Positions 53,652-63,832 are shown, counted from the stretch's first letter. The stretch: DNA of 64,000 nt from Protula sp. h YS-2021 (GCA_949752745.1 OX457027.1:18618603-18682602), one strand, 5' to 3'. The notes: generated by a model from the letters alone, not told the origin. Made by a program: numbers and translations.

Positions 53652-53837
53652 ATGACTGTATACAGTTTTAACTGCATGACGAGCTTAGTGGATGCTATGA
53701 TTTCATCACCCTCAGTGCAGAAGATTGGAGCGAAGGTTTTGAAGCTTAACAAGAACTTGAAACTTAGCTTTAACTCAAATGGGCATGTACATTTGATATG
53801 TAGTTCAAATAAAATTGTCTTCATATGTAGACTATGA
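53652..53837 (+). CDS. Small ORF downstream of PC4-like gene (right)
   Basis: 61 codons starting MTVYSFNC 8 nt after the PC4-like stop, in the same orientation. The mirror copy is 51999-52184 on the minus strand with the same protein. No domain recognised; KVLKLNKNLKLSFNSNGHVH looks like a beta-rich stretch. Conservation alone is not evidence, since the arms are homogenised throughout. It may be 3' UTR. Confidence 0.3.
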   Translation: MTVYSFNCMTSLVDAMISSPSVQKIGAKVLKLNKNLKLSFNSNGHVHLICSSNKIVFICRL

Positions 53838-53977
53838 AATTAACATCATCTATGTTCATGTGAAGTTAGTTGTTATAAAATTTTAAGTTAAGTTCTTGTG
53901 AATCTGCACATGTATTAACATAATATGTATTTGAAATAGTTTTGTTTGTATCATAATTGTACATATTTGTAATATTC

Positions 53978-54013
53978 AATAAACACACATATGATGCTTT
54001 TCAACTTTTTATT
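53978..54013. terminator. Convergent poly(A) signals, right arm
   Basis: AATAAA at 53978-53983 (+, PC4-like gene) and TTTATT at 54008-54013 (minus-strand signal of the zinc-finger gene). Mirror of the left arm. Confidence 0.6.
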
Positions 54014-54263
54014 TTTCTCATACAATACTTGAATATAATACATAATAATACAATTCTTGAATATAATACATAATAATACAAAATTAACTATAATACCTAA
54101 TATACGATATATGATATATGGTTTACGGGTCAATTAAAACCGCGTCAATAACCTTACGACTTTATATGTTGCAAAGCAAGGCATATATTAATACACAACG
54201 CTTAAGTTCATAAAATATTACAACATTTATAAAGTCTTTATCATAAAGTTTAGTCAAATAAGT

Positions 54264-54998
54264 CTATTTTTCTTCTTCTGTTTCACTCTGTTCACTCTCC
54301 ATACCACTTTCTTCATCACTGCTGTCATACTCCTCTTCCTCCATATCTAGTAGCTCTTCAAAGAATGCATTGTTTTTCCTTATAGCCGCCTTTAGTGCCT
54401 TTGAATACTTGTAATGTTTTTCATCCACAAAGTAATTAAAGTCCTTTAAAATCTTTTGATAATGTTGGCTTTGTTCTAGACGCTGGGTATAGTTGAATAG
54501 TCTCATAAACAGTTGTTTTAGTCCATGTTTATAAATGGGTCGAAGGTCATAACTTGCTATTTCCCGCGCATCTTCAAGTCCTTGTTCTTCATATTCTGAA
54601 ACCTTTTCTTGAAATTTGACATCATAGTCATCGTAGACTTCTTGAACCATATCATACCAAACAGAGTCTATTTCTGACTCACTTTCAGAGTCTGTTTCTG
54701 ACTCACTTTCAGAACTCCTGTCATCAGCATCCTCACCACACTGCTCCATATGTTTGAGCAAAGCTTCTTCGCTGTTGTATAATGCACCACATTCTGTACA
54801 AGCCTGTGCGTTCTTTTCAGCCATATTAACGCTTTGACTTTCCATAGAAGACTCATCTAAAGTTTCCGTGAAAGGTAGTTTTACAGGGTTTTCCATATCC
54901 GATTCTTCATCCACTTCTGACGTGTGAGTAACCTTTGAGTGTCTTTTAAGACTTTGCGGCCAATTGTAAGATTTCGAACAAATGTTGCATTTATACAT
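54264..54998 (-). CDS. C2H2 zinc-finger protein with acidic helical C-terminus, intact copy
   Basis: 244 codons. Finger 1: C4, C7, H20, H25 (C-x2-C-x12-H-x4-H). Finger 2: C67, C70, H83, C87, a C2HC variant. Residues 91-115 are Ser/Glu/Asp-rich, 115-215 a helical region (VWYDMVQEVYDDYD, DLRPIYKHGLKQLFMRLF, AAIRKNNAFFEELL), 216-244 a very acidic tail. The layout, finger then W..xxxY, ARE.AxxDLxPxY and KxxxFxxLL helices, resembles a family of C2H2 proteins that I recall as abundant in invertebrate genomes near Maverick/adintovirus-like elements; that link is from memory only. It probably binds DNA, perhaps the upstream 9-bp array. Confidence 0.75.
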   Translation of the reverse strand: MYKCNICSKSYNWPQSLKRHSKVTHTSEVDEESDMENPVKLPFTETLDESSMESQSVNMAEKNAQACTECGALYNSEEALLKHMEQCGEDADDRSSESESETDSESESEIDSVWYDMVQEVYDDYDVKFQEKVSEYEEQGLEDAREIASYDLRPIYKHGLKQLFMRLFNYTQRLEQSQHYQKILKDFNYFVDEKHYKYSKALKAAIRKNNAFFEELLDMEEEEYDSSDEESGMESEQSETEEEK

Positions 54999-55062
54999 TC
55001 TTTCGGTTCAACCTACACTATTCAAATGATGAGAAAGTCTTTAAACATAGCTTCATATACAA

Positions 55063-55312
55063 CAACTTGTTGAACAACATGTTGAACATGTTGAACATGT
55101 TGAACTTGTTGAACATGTTGAACATGTTGAACTTGTTGAACTTGTTGAACATGTTGAACTTGTTGAACATGTTGAACATGTTGAACATGTTGAACTTGTT
55201 GAACATGTTGAACATGTTGAACATGTTGAACTTGTTGAACATGTTGAACATGTTGAACTTGTTGAACATGTTGAACATGTTCAACATGTTGAACAATTTG
55301 TTGAACAATACC
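55063..55312. repeat. 9-bp tandem array GTTGAACAT (right arm)
   Basis: Mirror array, about 27 units, with a different pattern of CTT and CAT variants. It lies upstream of the intact zinc-finger gene (start codon at 54998). Both ends finish in inverted GTTGAAC/GTTCAAC words, giving small hairpins. Confidence 0.9.
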
Positions 55313-55336
55313 ATGACGTAATATCTTCCACAAAAT

Positions 55337-55418
55337 TATTCGAACACGTGTATTGAATGGGCTTTCCATTCGAACACGTCTTTTAAATGGGCTTGCCATT
55401 CGAACACATGTTTGAATG
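55337..55418. promoter_or_regulatory. Three 22-23-bp palindromes, ~30-bp period (right arm)
   Basis: Mirror of the left-arm sites: ATTCGAACACGTGTATTGAATG ending at 55359, a middle site at about 55367-55389, and CATTCGAACACATGTTTGAATG at 55397-55418. Sequence is preserved between arms except for G/T-type changes in the spacers (GCTTTCC against GCTTGCC). Confidence 0.65.
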
Positions 55419-55829
55419 GTGTGCTCTTCTCACCTGTGCAAATAGCCTGTGACCACTGTAAACTAGAAATAAAACTAGATCAAACGGTAAAATTTTCAGT
55501 CAAATCGGTTGAACATGGTGAAAGTTATCTACTTTTTTCAAACGCTACTAAAATATACATTATGCTTACAGCCACATGTGCAAATAACCTGTGACTACTT
55601 AATAACAAAACTAGATATAAAACTGAATCAAACAGTGATATTTTCATACAAATTGGTTAAGCATAACGACAGTTAGGTCACTTTTAAGTTAAAATGGCGG
55701 CATGCGACAAAAAATGCATACAGCCGTCGGTGCAAGTAGCCCATAACCACTTTATAACAAAACTTAACATAAACCTGAATCAAACAGTGAAATGTGCTGG
55801 AACCCCTCTTTCCTCACTTACTGCTAGCA

Positions 55830-57020
55830 ATGTTGATTTTTACCACCTGTTAAGTATCCCCGCTGGCTTTGCCGTCTGTCTGTTTACAAACACTGCATAA
55901 CAAGAGCTGTGTGTCTAGCGCAGTCGACTTTGTACTTTTCAGCTATTTGAGAAAAGAATGAGTCTTAGAACAAATGCTGTTAGAGAACAGGCGAGAAGTT
56001 TTACATATTGAAAGAGCATTCTAAAAAATATGTGCTAACGTTTAACTTTTAATACGGATGCTAACTGTTTTAGGATAGCACAGTAAATGGTTTGTAACAT
56101 ATTCATTTAGATTAGTAAGAGATACTATATTCAGGTAAGTTTTTTTTCTGTTGTTTTGTGTTTGCACATTTTTTTTAGTAAAGAAATCCTACAATGCTGT
56201 AAAATGTTGCAAAACAGACTGACCAATACACAATTCATAAACCAGTACGGGAGCACAGGGTTTAAAAAAAAAACTAGTCAACGAGAGCAAAAAAAAATGA
56301 ATGTATTGAAAGCTTTGTAGAGCTGATTAGTAAAAGAATCATTTGATTCTGTGTTATTCAGCATGCCTGCTAAGACGTGCCGGTGAAGTGGGAGTTCTGG
56401 CAGTACGGTGTCGGGCACAGCGTGTGTACAGGAGCGGGTGTAGTGTGATGTTCAATTGGTGCGTCTGAGGTGCATAACGGGTGCCGCGGCGGTGTGTCAA
56501 AGGAACTGGGAGCAGCGCGTTGTTAGTGTTACAGCACCTTTCGGAAGGGTGCAATTTCATGGTGTGGTCCGTACTTTGACGGACACAGCTTCAGTGTATA
56601 CGTAGAGGAGGTGCTGTGTTACTACAAGGAGAACAGCGTGTGGTGCATTGTGGTGCACCAGGTTTAGTACCGGTTGGAATATGCTTGTCTTTGATAAGGT
56701 GTTTTCATTAAAGATATTTGGTGTGTTGGGGAATTTAAAACGTATTTTTTGTGCGTTGAAATAAACTATTAAAATTCAGGTTATGTCAGTTTACTTATTT
56801 TCATGGCCCGTGTGAACACACTCCCGTCGCTATTCGCGACACATGGTGACCCCAGCGTCATTTGAATACGCAACCTCACAGAACGTGAGCTTTGCCTCTT
56901 GCATTCATTGTTTTTAACACTGCTAGCAATGTTGATTTTTACCACCTGTTACAGTATCCAGGCTGGCTTTGCCGCCTGTCTGTTTACAAACACTGCATAA
57001 CAAGAGCTGTGTGTGTTTTA
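55830..57020 (+). mobile_element. LTR/PBS-like segment, right arm
   Basis: Candidate LTR from TG at 55848 to CA at 56840-56841 (994 bp), with AATAAA at 56760-56765 about 75 bp before the end and TGGTGACCCCAGCG at 56844-56857 as a primer-binding-site-like sequence of the type seen in BEL/Gypsy elements. The 95-bp start motif recurs after the PBS (56930-57020). No gag or pol follows. It was presumably captured before the arms became inverted copies, or was spread between arms by gene conversion. Confidence 0.45.
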
Positions 57021-57254
57021 GACTGACGTCACTGAACTAGATTCGGTGGCAGAACCCAATGAGCTGAATCAAAAAAAAAAAAAAAAATTCAAAAAAAAAA
57101 AAAAAAAAAAAAAAACAATTCTCGACTGCCGCCTGGGGGGGGGGGGGGGAGGGGGAGGTGTCTTGATTTTTGCCACCTGTCCTGTAGCACACCGATTTGG
57201 TATGTGATCAAATTCTTGTGTGTCACTTGCTCACTTGATAGAATGTGGCTCGGC

Positions 57255-57705
57255 TAGGAAGGGGGGGAGGGGGGAGAGGGGAGGGGGAGGGGGGTGTATG
57301 ACGTCTCTGAGCTGGAATCGGCGGCACAATGAAGTGAGCTGGAATCGACGTCCACACTGTATGGTCTGTCCCGACTGCCACCTGCCACCCAAAAAAAAAA
57401 AAAAAAAAAATTCTCGACTGCCGCCTGGGGGGGGGGAGGGGAGGGGAGGGGAGGGGAGGGGAGGGGTTTGACGTCACTGAGCTGGAATCGGCAGCACAAC
57501 CAGTTGAGCTGAAATCGGCGTCCACACTTTATGGTCTGACCTGACTGCCGCCTAGGGGGGGGGGAGGGGAGGGGGGAGGGGAGGGGTTTGACGTCACTTA
57601 GCTGGAATCGGCAGCACAACCAGGTGAGCTGGAATCGGCGTCCACACTTTATGGTCTGACCTGACTGCCGCCTCCGGGAGGAGGGGGCTGTGCTGGAATC
57701 GGCGT
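57255..57705. repeat. Right subterminal G-rich repeats
   Basis: Reverse complement of the left subterminal repeats with TGAGCTGGAATCGG motifs about 20-60 bp apart, TGACGTCA at each unit and G-rich tracts. Unit lengths and G-tract lengths differ from the left arm, as expected for slippage-prone sequence. Confidence 0.8.
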
Positions 57706-57718
57706 TTTCCTACTACTT

Positions 57719-60700
57719 ATATATATATATATATATATATATTAATCGAAATGAAGAGCAGGGAAGTTAAAATGGATACATTAAAACTAGCGTTTATAGC
57801 AAAAGAAAATTTAAATATGGTTCACGTAAATATGGGTCACATCACCCTGCGGGTTCGGTCAATATTCACCTTTGACTTTGAAACGTATTCCCCTCTTATT
57901 TATAATGTCCACACTAGTAGGACTGTGTTTGATTGGGCCCCAATTTTATATTTATTTCTTATCTTCCCTGTTTTTTTTTTTTTCTTATGCCCATATACGG
58001 CCTCTTGAGTAAAGGCGAACGTTGAACACAATGAAATAAAAGGTGTTATACGTTTTTCTAACATTTACTTTCGTGATCCTCAAGGGCGAATGGGATAGGC
58101 TTTTCTTAACATTTTAACATGAGGCTACGTGCACTTCATCAGTTTCTGTGATTAATGCAGTTGAGTCCTATTGCCACACATTACATGTTCGCTCTCATTT
58201 CGGCTTATTACATTTTAGAACATTCCGCTATGTGAACGGAAACGTTAAAATACACTTTGAGGGTGCTTTATGCCAGATGTACAACCACTTCTGCCGCGGA
58301 GGATGACATGACATTTTTTAAACTACAGTTAAGCCACTATTGTAGATGTGTTTAAAAAATACGGGTTTTTGAGTGAGTTTCGTATTACGATGTGAAAAAA
58401 AATACTTAAAAACAGGTTGCATCCAAATGACATCACAATGCGTGAGATGCAATAACTACTTTGTTTTCTGTAAGGCGAGATACGATTGTGTGGTTAATGA
58501 CATAGTCCTCAGTAAGCCAGCCATGCAATAGCAACCAAGCCTGCCGCAACAACCTTTCCAGCAACAAAAGGTGATGCAGGAGCAACGAGCACATAATTAT
58601 ACAAGTAGTGGTATAGAAACAACATGAAGTGTGGTCATAACTCTTTTGGGCAGAAGGAGACTCGTATCAATGGCCAGTTCAATCAGGCTTAACAGGCTTA
58701 ACAGGTCTTGGTAATCAATTGGAAAGAATTTTCAATTTTTTTGGGCTTGGGATATTATCCAAACACCGCATTTTTTTAAGTGCCCGTCTCCTATGAATTC
58801 CAGTCTTGGCCTTCTCAAGTTTTTGCCATCGGATATGTAACTCTTCGACCAGTTTAACTTATCCACGTATTGCTTGTTATGACTTATGCATAACTTCTGA
58901 AAAATTCTTGAGTTTCTTGAACTTTTTATAATCTGATGTAATATTTGACGTTGTGATGACATAGTTTAATATTCAGTGCCACACCGAACTGCAACGTGGT
59001 GAAATATCACTTGATCAAGCACTCGGTAATAAGCTTAGATACCAATAGGAATCGTGTTATGAATTTATTGTGCATTGCCTGAGCAAAAAAACTTTTAAGT
59101 GTGTATATTTTGACAAAGCTTAGTTGTTTTCCTGCTTCAGCAATATTTTGCGAAGTGCGGGATATTATGATAAAAATCCACTATTAGAGATCGAGTGGGT
59201 TTATAACCGATGTAAAATACGGAATGGAACAAGAGAATGCAAATGTATGGAAAACTTAATTCCAAATGCTGCACAGGTAATATTGTTATTGACGTTTAGT
59301 ACTGCACTTACTATAAGCTTTCAAGGCATCTATTAAACGCATCTTTACCATGACATTTTGTTTATAAAAAAATGCGGCTGCATCAACATAAAATAAACTC
59401 AAAAATGTGCATGTGCCATTAAAATACAAAAAAAATTATGTACTGCGCTGTCTCGAAAGTATTTTGAATTCTGTGCTTTTGATTTCATGTAGAAAGTATT
59501 TTCAATGCCTTTACATTCAAGAACCATACACGTTTGTGACTTCAACTATTTTAAACCATATTTGTTCTTCATATATTAAACATAAAAAAATCCTAAACAA
59601 GGCATTTAAACTTTGACATTTTGGACAGAACTGTCATGGAGGAGATGAGGTTGAGGGGAAGAACTTAGAGGAATCGTTTAAAGCTGATCGACAATTAAAA
59701 ACATAAGATAGGGTTGACGGGTTTGAATAACAACGCTCATTGTCGATGAGTAGTTTCGATTTTGTTGTTTATTTTGTGTTGTGGTTAGTGGTAAATAAAT
59801 ATTTTTATTTTAAAAAATGTCGGATTGTAGACGATGAAGCTATAGGTTTTCCAATGTGTTAACATTGGTTATTACTGCAAATGTAAACATTGAACGATTT
59901 CACCTGTTGCTGTGTTTACAATGCTTAATCATCCAATCGGCGAATCAGCGTCGGTGCAATGTCAGTCACCTGTCCGTGCCATTCCCAACTTATCGCGATC
60001 TAATAAACAGGACATTTTGACTAGCCACATTTTTTCAATCATGACCTATCAAATTCAATAATGATTTGCATACTTTTCGGATATTACTTATCTTTATTAG
60101 CATGCATAAGTATACCGTAAGTTTCATATTGTTTGGTTTACAGATTACGTTTTGCTGACTTTGTTTTTCCTACATGCTGTAGTTCTGGGTTTTGTAAAAC
60201 TGGTTTCGTTTGATAAACGCTTTCTGGCTATCAGGAACTTCATTGTAGGTTATAGCTAACTTATGCCGAAGTGATTTCTGGGCGATTTCCTTAGAAATCA
60301 TGCCTCGACGCCTTCTCATTGTCAGCACGTAGTTTCAATCGAGTCTTCTATGCAATCAGGAGAGTATTAACTCTCCGTCATCCTCGTGATGTCCTCGTGA
60401 TGTTATAGAGGCAGCCTACTAGTAGTGGTTCGCCATCTCGCCACTGTGTCGGATCACAGCTTAAATACACCGTCTCTGTATTACTGTACGAGGTTTTCCC
60501 TTGCTTTTCCACATTCATAGTGAATGTGAACACATTTAAGCGAACAGCAAATTGTATCTGCTTTGCTTCTGAAGACTGTGAGGTTATCGGTGTAATACTG
60601 CGCGTCTTGGGTTATTTCGGCACTTGAAACCACATATATCCTCGGCACAGTTAATCAGACTCCACGCTCAGCCAGCTAGCTAGGATGCTCCCCTGTTCTT

Positions 60701-60780
60701 CCTGTCCTTTTTATTCACAACCAGTTTGATGCTCTTTTGGCCGCATCGCTCATCAGCTATACAGTGGTTGACTTTTCTTT
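57719..60780. other. Right flank of the giant element, mostly non-coding
   Basis: (TA)n at 57719-57742, then AT-rich sequence. The frame at 57751-58008 is hydrophobic and low-complexity and not convincing. Apart from the candidate exon at 59141-59276 I see no gene. 60300-60600 has no coding signature. Confidence 0.4.
59141..59276 (+). CDS. Candidate orphan exon
   Basis: 136 nt open in one frame, preceded by a strong pyrimidine-rich acceptor (TTGTTTTCCTGCTTCAG) and followed by CAG|GTAATA. It would encode a Cys-rich segment with GYYDKNPLLEIEWVYNRCK and GTRECKCMEN, ending NAAQ. I do not recognise the family. Good splice signals on both sides make it more likely than other short frames here, but no partner exon was found in the window. 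Confidence 0.35.
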
Positions 60781-61156
60781 TCTAGTGAGCCCAGTTTCTC
60801 TTAGAGCTATATAGGTTGAGGTTTCCGCAAATCCCCTTGCTCCATTCTATACAGGGTAACACCAGGCTTTGTGACCCTGCTCATGGCACCAGTCCATGAG
60901 GTCACAGTATTTGGTCCGTTTTCTCTCATGCGTTTCGTCAATTCTGCTTTCTCAGGGGACTGTTAGGTCTATCGTCGCGATTACTTTTGCTGTCTTTGTG
61001 TACAGGCGCATGTCTGGTCTGAGTTGTGTTTGCTTTGATTCCATCGGAAACTGAAGTCGTTCTCCGATGTCAATATTAGTTGCCAGTCTGTTGCTCGCCG
61101 GGTGATACTTATACTTCCAGTTGTCTATTTATTCCCACCAATATTTTGGCTCTCTT

Positions 61157-61591
61157 TTACAAAAATTGAATTTGTTGATTTGCTTCCGAACTAGCTTTGT
61201 TGTTCCCTGTGCGTTTGATATCTAGCTCATGAGCCACCTGCTTCAGGGCCCTATCATGTCTCCATGTAAAACGACCCTGCGGCAGGACTATACTACAGGT
61301 CGATAAGACATGTTCAAGATTGCAATAGCCGTCACACAATGCACGTCTGTAGTCGTGAACTAAACCCCACTTGTGAAGGTTAGAATGGGATAATAACAGG
61401 TCGTATGTCGCTCGTATGAACAGTGGTTCCATTTTCCGTATGGCATCCCTTGTGATATAACTGCTAGAGGTGTTTTTCCAGTTCATCCATGCACCTTGAT
61501 CCTTCATCGTCTTCACCGCCTTCATCATCCTTGCCTCTTCTACCTTATGTGTAACTAGGGCTCTCCTTTGCTTTTGTCTGCATTTCCCCAT
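61157..61591 (-). pseudogene. R2/NeSL-like ORF fragment, CCHC-like part
   Basis: 144 open codons. The Cys/His arrangement around ALCDGYCNLEHVLSTC and GRFTWRHD corresponds to the zinc-knuckle region next to the restriction-like endonuclease. Likely inactive. Confidence 0.6.
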
Positions 61592-61593
61592 AG

Positions 61594-61938
61594 CTACTGC
61601 TTGTTACTGCTGAATCCTTGACCCTGGCGCTCGATACACACTGCTCCAACCAGGTTGTCCTGCTTTATTCGCGACATTACTAACTGAATAGTTTTGGTAA
61701 GGTCCAACTTCGTTCTTGTAGGGAACTTTGCTCGAGTCTGACTCAAGCATTCATTCTTAGAACAATCTATGGTGCGCGCAATTCTCGCTTTTGAGACTTT
61801 AAATTCTTCCGTGAGCGCTATGAACGGGAGTTGAAGTTTGCTGCTACTGACGTTGGTAAATGATTGTGGAATGCCGAGCCATTTGGGAAGTTTTGAGCTA
61901 ACTTTCGTTTCCATCTTTCCCACTGTACCCAAAGGCAC
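61594..61938 (-). pseudogene. R2/NeSL-like ORF fragment, upstream piece
   Basis: 114 open codons (MPLGTVGKMETKVSS onward) corresponding to the segment just after the RT domain. It ends three bases before the next frame starts, so a single mutation separates the two parts. Confidence 0.6.
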
Positions 61939-61999
61939 CTTGCAGATTATCAGTCATCAGTGACGAGGTGCCTTTGTCTACCGTAAAAAATACAGCTTT

Positions 62000-62695
62000 A
62001 GTAGAGGTTACCAGCTGTACCATATGAAAATTTCAAAATCCTGGTTCTGGCATCGACATATGTACGGTCACGTGAACAAACATGTGCTGGTTTCGTGACA
62101 ATGGCGTGCCGTTACACTGAAGGATGTAGTAAAGACTATAAAGACTATAACGTCGATAGGTCTTAACTGCGTTAACTCGAGTGTTTCAAGGTCAGGTATT
62201 CAGTGACCATGATTGCTCGTTGAACTATCGTGTCTGTGATGACCTATGACTGTGACAGGTCTTCTGTGTGTCGCGTCGCCCTTGTCACGAGTTGTACTTG
62301 CAACAGGCGTGAACGCCACGTCTCGTGGCTGTGAAAGGGTCGTGTCTGACATTAATCGTGCATGCGACAGGTTGCGACTTTAGGAACCGTGACTTTGATG
62401 GCTCATTCGTGCGACAGATCGAACAAGTGAAGGTCACGACCCGGAACTGTAGCGGATTGACCGTGTGACAACAGGGTTCGAAAAGTCTAGCAGAAAAGTG
62501 GTGGTCGACCGGGCTCCGGACTTCAAAAAGTTGGGAGCCCATCGGAAAATCGTGGAGCCTGGCAGTAGAGGGGCATTCGTCATTCGTCTGTACATGTGTA
62601 CGCTTTACGTTTGTTTTAACTTTTGCTTAAATTGCTTCATCTCCTTCAGTTTTAATCGGATTCCTTTCACATTCTGTAAGAGTGTTCTCTAAATA
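62000..62695. other. No gene recognised
   Basis: Contains loosely repeated CGTGACAGGTC-like words (for example TGACAGGTC at 62253, GCGACAGG at 62363) and frames on both strands without known motifs. Confidence 0.35.
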
Positions 62696-62696
62696 G

Positions 62697-63235
62697 GCTT
62701 CCTTTAAAAATTTACTTTTTTGATGATCCGCCAAAAATTGGCTAAATGGATCGGGGATTTAATATTTTTTGGTTGCCAATTTTTAAAAAGGTTCTTGTTG
62801 CCGTCCAGTTTTCAAAATGCTACTTCTCCCACAATTTCTTTCCTATTTTGTACGATTGTTTCCTGGGCTGTCTTGAAAAGGTGCTTTTTGTTTGGTTGCA
62901 GAATATTAAAATGCTTCTTCTCCCACGATTTTGATAACATTTTGTTAAAATTTATGTACAAATGTTTTCGAGGTAGCTCTCTTTAAAAAAATTATTTTTT
63001 GGTGATCCGTCAAAAATTGATAAAATGGCGGGGGGGGAGGGATTTTTAATTTATTGGCGCTCAATTTTCAAAATGCTGCTTCTCCCACAGTTTGTTCTCT
63101 TGATGGTTCCCTCTTAAAAATTACTTTTATGGTGATCCGCCATAAATTGGCTAGATGGGGACATTTGAAAAATATTTAGTAACAAATTTTCAAAATGCTT
63201 CTTCTCCTACAATTTTGACCGGATTTCTTTAAAAA
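62697..63235. repeat. Degenerate tandem repeats (three to four units)
   Basis: Units begin with CTTTAAAAA(T)TTACTTTT and contain GGTGATCCGCCAAAAATTGG, AAATGG followed by a G run, and TTTTCAAAATGCTTCTTCTC with CCACAATTT. Units vary from about 120 to 270 bp. Confidence 0.75.
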
Positions 63236-63305
63236 TTTGTACGAATTTTCAACAACCGGGATTAACAAAATTACTGCCACTTTTTGTTGACAGTAGTGTA
63301 GTTTT

Positions 63306-63391
63306 AAGAGTTCTACCACACTTTTTGTGGCAGAACTCTTAAGAGTTCTACCACACTTTTTGCGGTAGAACTCTTAAGAGTTCTGCCACAC
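63306..63391. repeat. Tandem 35-bp hairpins
   Basis: Two back-to-back 35-bp units (63306-63340, 63341-63375), each a stem of AAGAGTTCTACCAC and GTGGCAGAACTCTT type (13 of 14 paired) with an ACTTTTT loop, followed by a half unit AAGAGTTCTGCCAC. Such tandem palindromes suggest foldback expansion. Confidence 0.85.
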
Positions 63392-63655
63392 ATGATGTGT
63401 TTGTATGTGAAGAGTTGTGGCGCAGTGGCCGCGTGGTTGTGACGAAAGAAAACGTCATTAGATGCAAGGATTGCGATTGCGATTGCGAGCGAAAGTGTGT
63501 TTCCGGTGAAACGTTGTACGTTGTGTGTACAATGGTATGGGGATGGTAGGGACTTAGCTTGTGAAAAAAAAGGTGTGGCGTCTCGAGTGAAAGAGGGGGG
63601 GGGATTGGAGAGAGTTATAAGAGTTTTATTTTAAAAAAGCATTTCCCACACATTC

Positions 63656-63832
63656 TCATGCATACACATAGCGGTTAAATTCCTGTTGATGTTGAGACTG
63701 AAAATCCCTCCATGTTTCATAGAGGAACGCCTGGTAGTCGACATATACCTCTTCCCATAAATCGGCATCCTTCTTTGAGAAATGATAAGCCGCCAGGCGT
63801 TCCTCAGTGAAAAATTCTTTCTTAAACTGCAT
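63656..63832 (-). CDS. Short coding-like ORF at window edge
   Basis: 58 codons on the minus strand, MQFKKEFFTEERLAAYHFSK onward, rich in aromatic and acidic residues, ending YVYA. Composition looks like a real helical protein (YETWRDFQSQHQQEFNRY), but I recognise no family. A 13-bp inverted repeat (GAGGAACGCCTGG near 63721, CCAGGCGTTCCTC near 63794) lies within it. It could be the last exon of a gene or an element ORF extending beyond 64000. Confidence 0.35.
   Translation of the reverse strand: MQFKKEFFTEERLAAYHFSKKDADLWEEVYVDYQAFLYETWRDFQSQHQQEFNRYVYA

Larger units (their letters stand above)
46454..57718. mobile_element. 11.3-kb giant inverted-repeat element with gene-bearing arms
   Basis: Left arm 46454-52876 and right arm 52960-57718 are reverse complements centred at 52918, with an 83-bp spacer. 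The outer ends are AAGTAGTAGGAAAACGCCG inside (TA)n runs on both sides, so insertion into TA or a TA microsatellite is likely. The left arm is longer because 1.62 kb of it is duplicated in tandem. Each arm, from outside in, has C-rich subterminal repeats, an LTR/PBS-like segment, ~155-bp repeats, three palindromes, a 9-bp repeat array, a zinc-finger gene, convergent poly(A) signals, a small ORF and a PC4-like gene. No transposase, integrase or DNA polymerase is present. Several single-base and array differences between arms show it is not a simple sequence duplication by software. Confidence 0.85.
52960..57718 (-). repeat. Right arm of giant inverted repeat
   Basis: Mirror of the left arm with a single copy of the 1.62-kb block (about 55752-57366). 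Its zinc-finger gene is intact. It keeps a segment TGCACCGACGGCTGTATGCA-like (near 55724) flanked by TGCA repeats that the left arm has lost, consistent with a small deletion between short direct repeats. Confidence 0.88.
60790..61940 (-). mobile_element. R2/NeSL-like LINE 3' remnant
   Basis: 61938-61594 has KWLGIPQSFTNV and KLQLPFIALTEEFKVSKAR, and 61591-61157 has NWKNTSSSYITRDAIR, SNLHKWGLV, LEHVLSTCSI and GRFTWRHDRALK. Around 61100-60850 a decayed frame carries QLRPDMRLYTKTAKVIATIDLTVP and HERKRTKYCDL. This order (post-RT region, Cys-His motif, then an LRPDxxL...IxLTVPxE restriction-like endonuclease) fits R2/NeSL-type elements. The RT itself is missing; stops and frameshifts show it is dead. 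Confidence 0.65.

Noticed and set aside
46454..57718. Palindrome as a pure assembly artefact
   Set aside because: Not fully excluded, but the arms differ by a tandem duplication, array order, a small deletion and several point changes, which a simple mirrored contig would not show.
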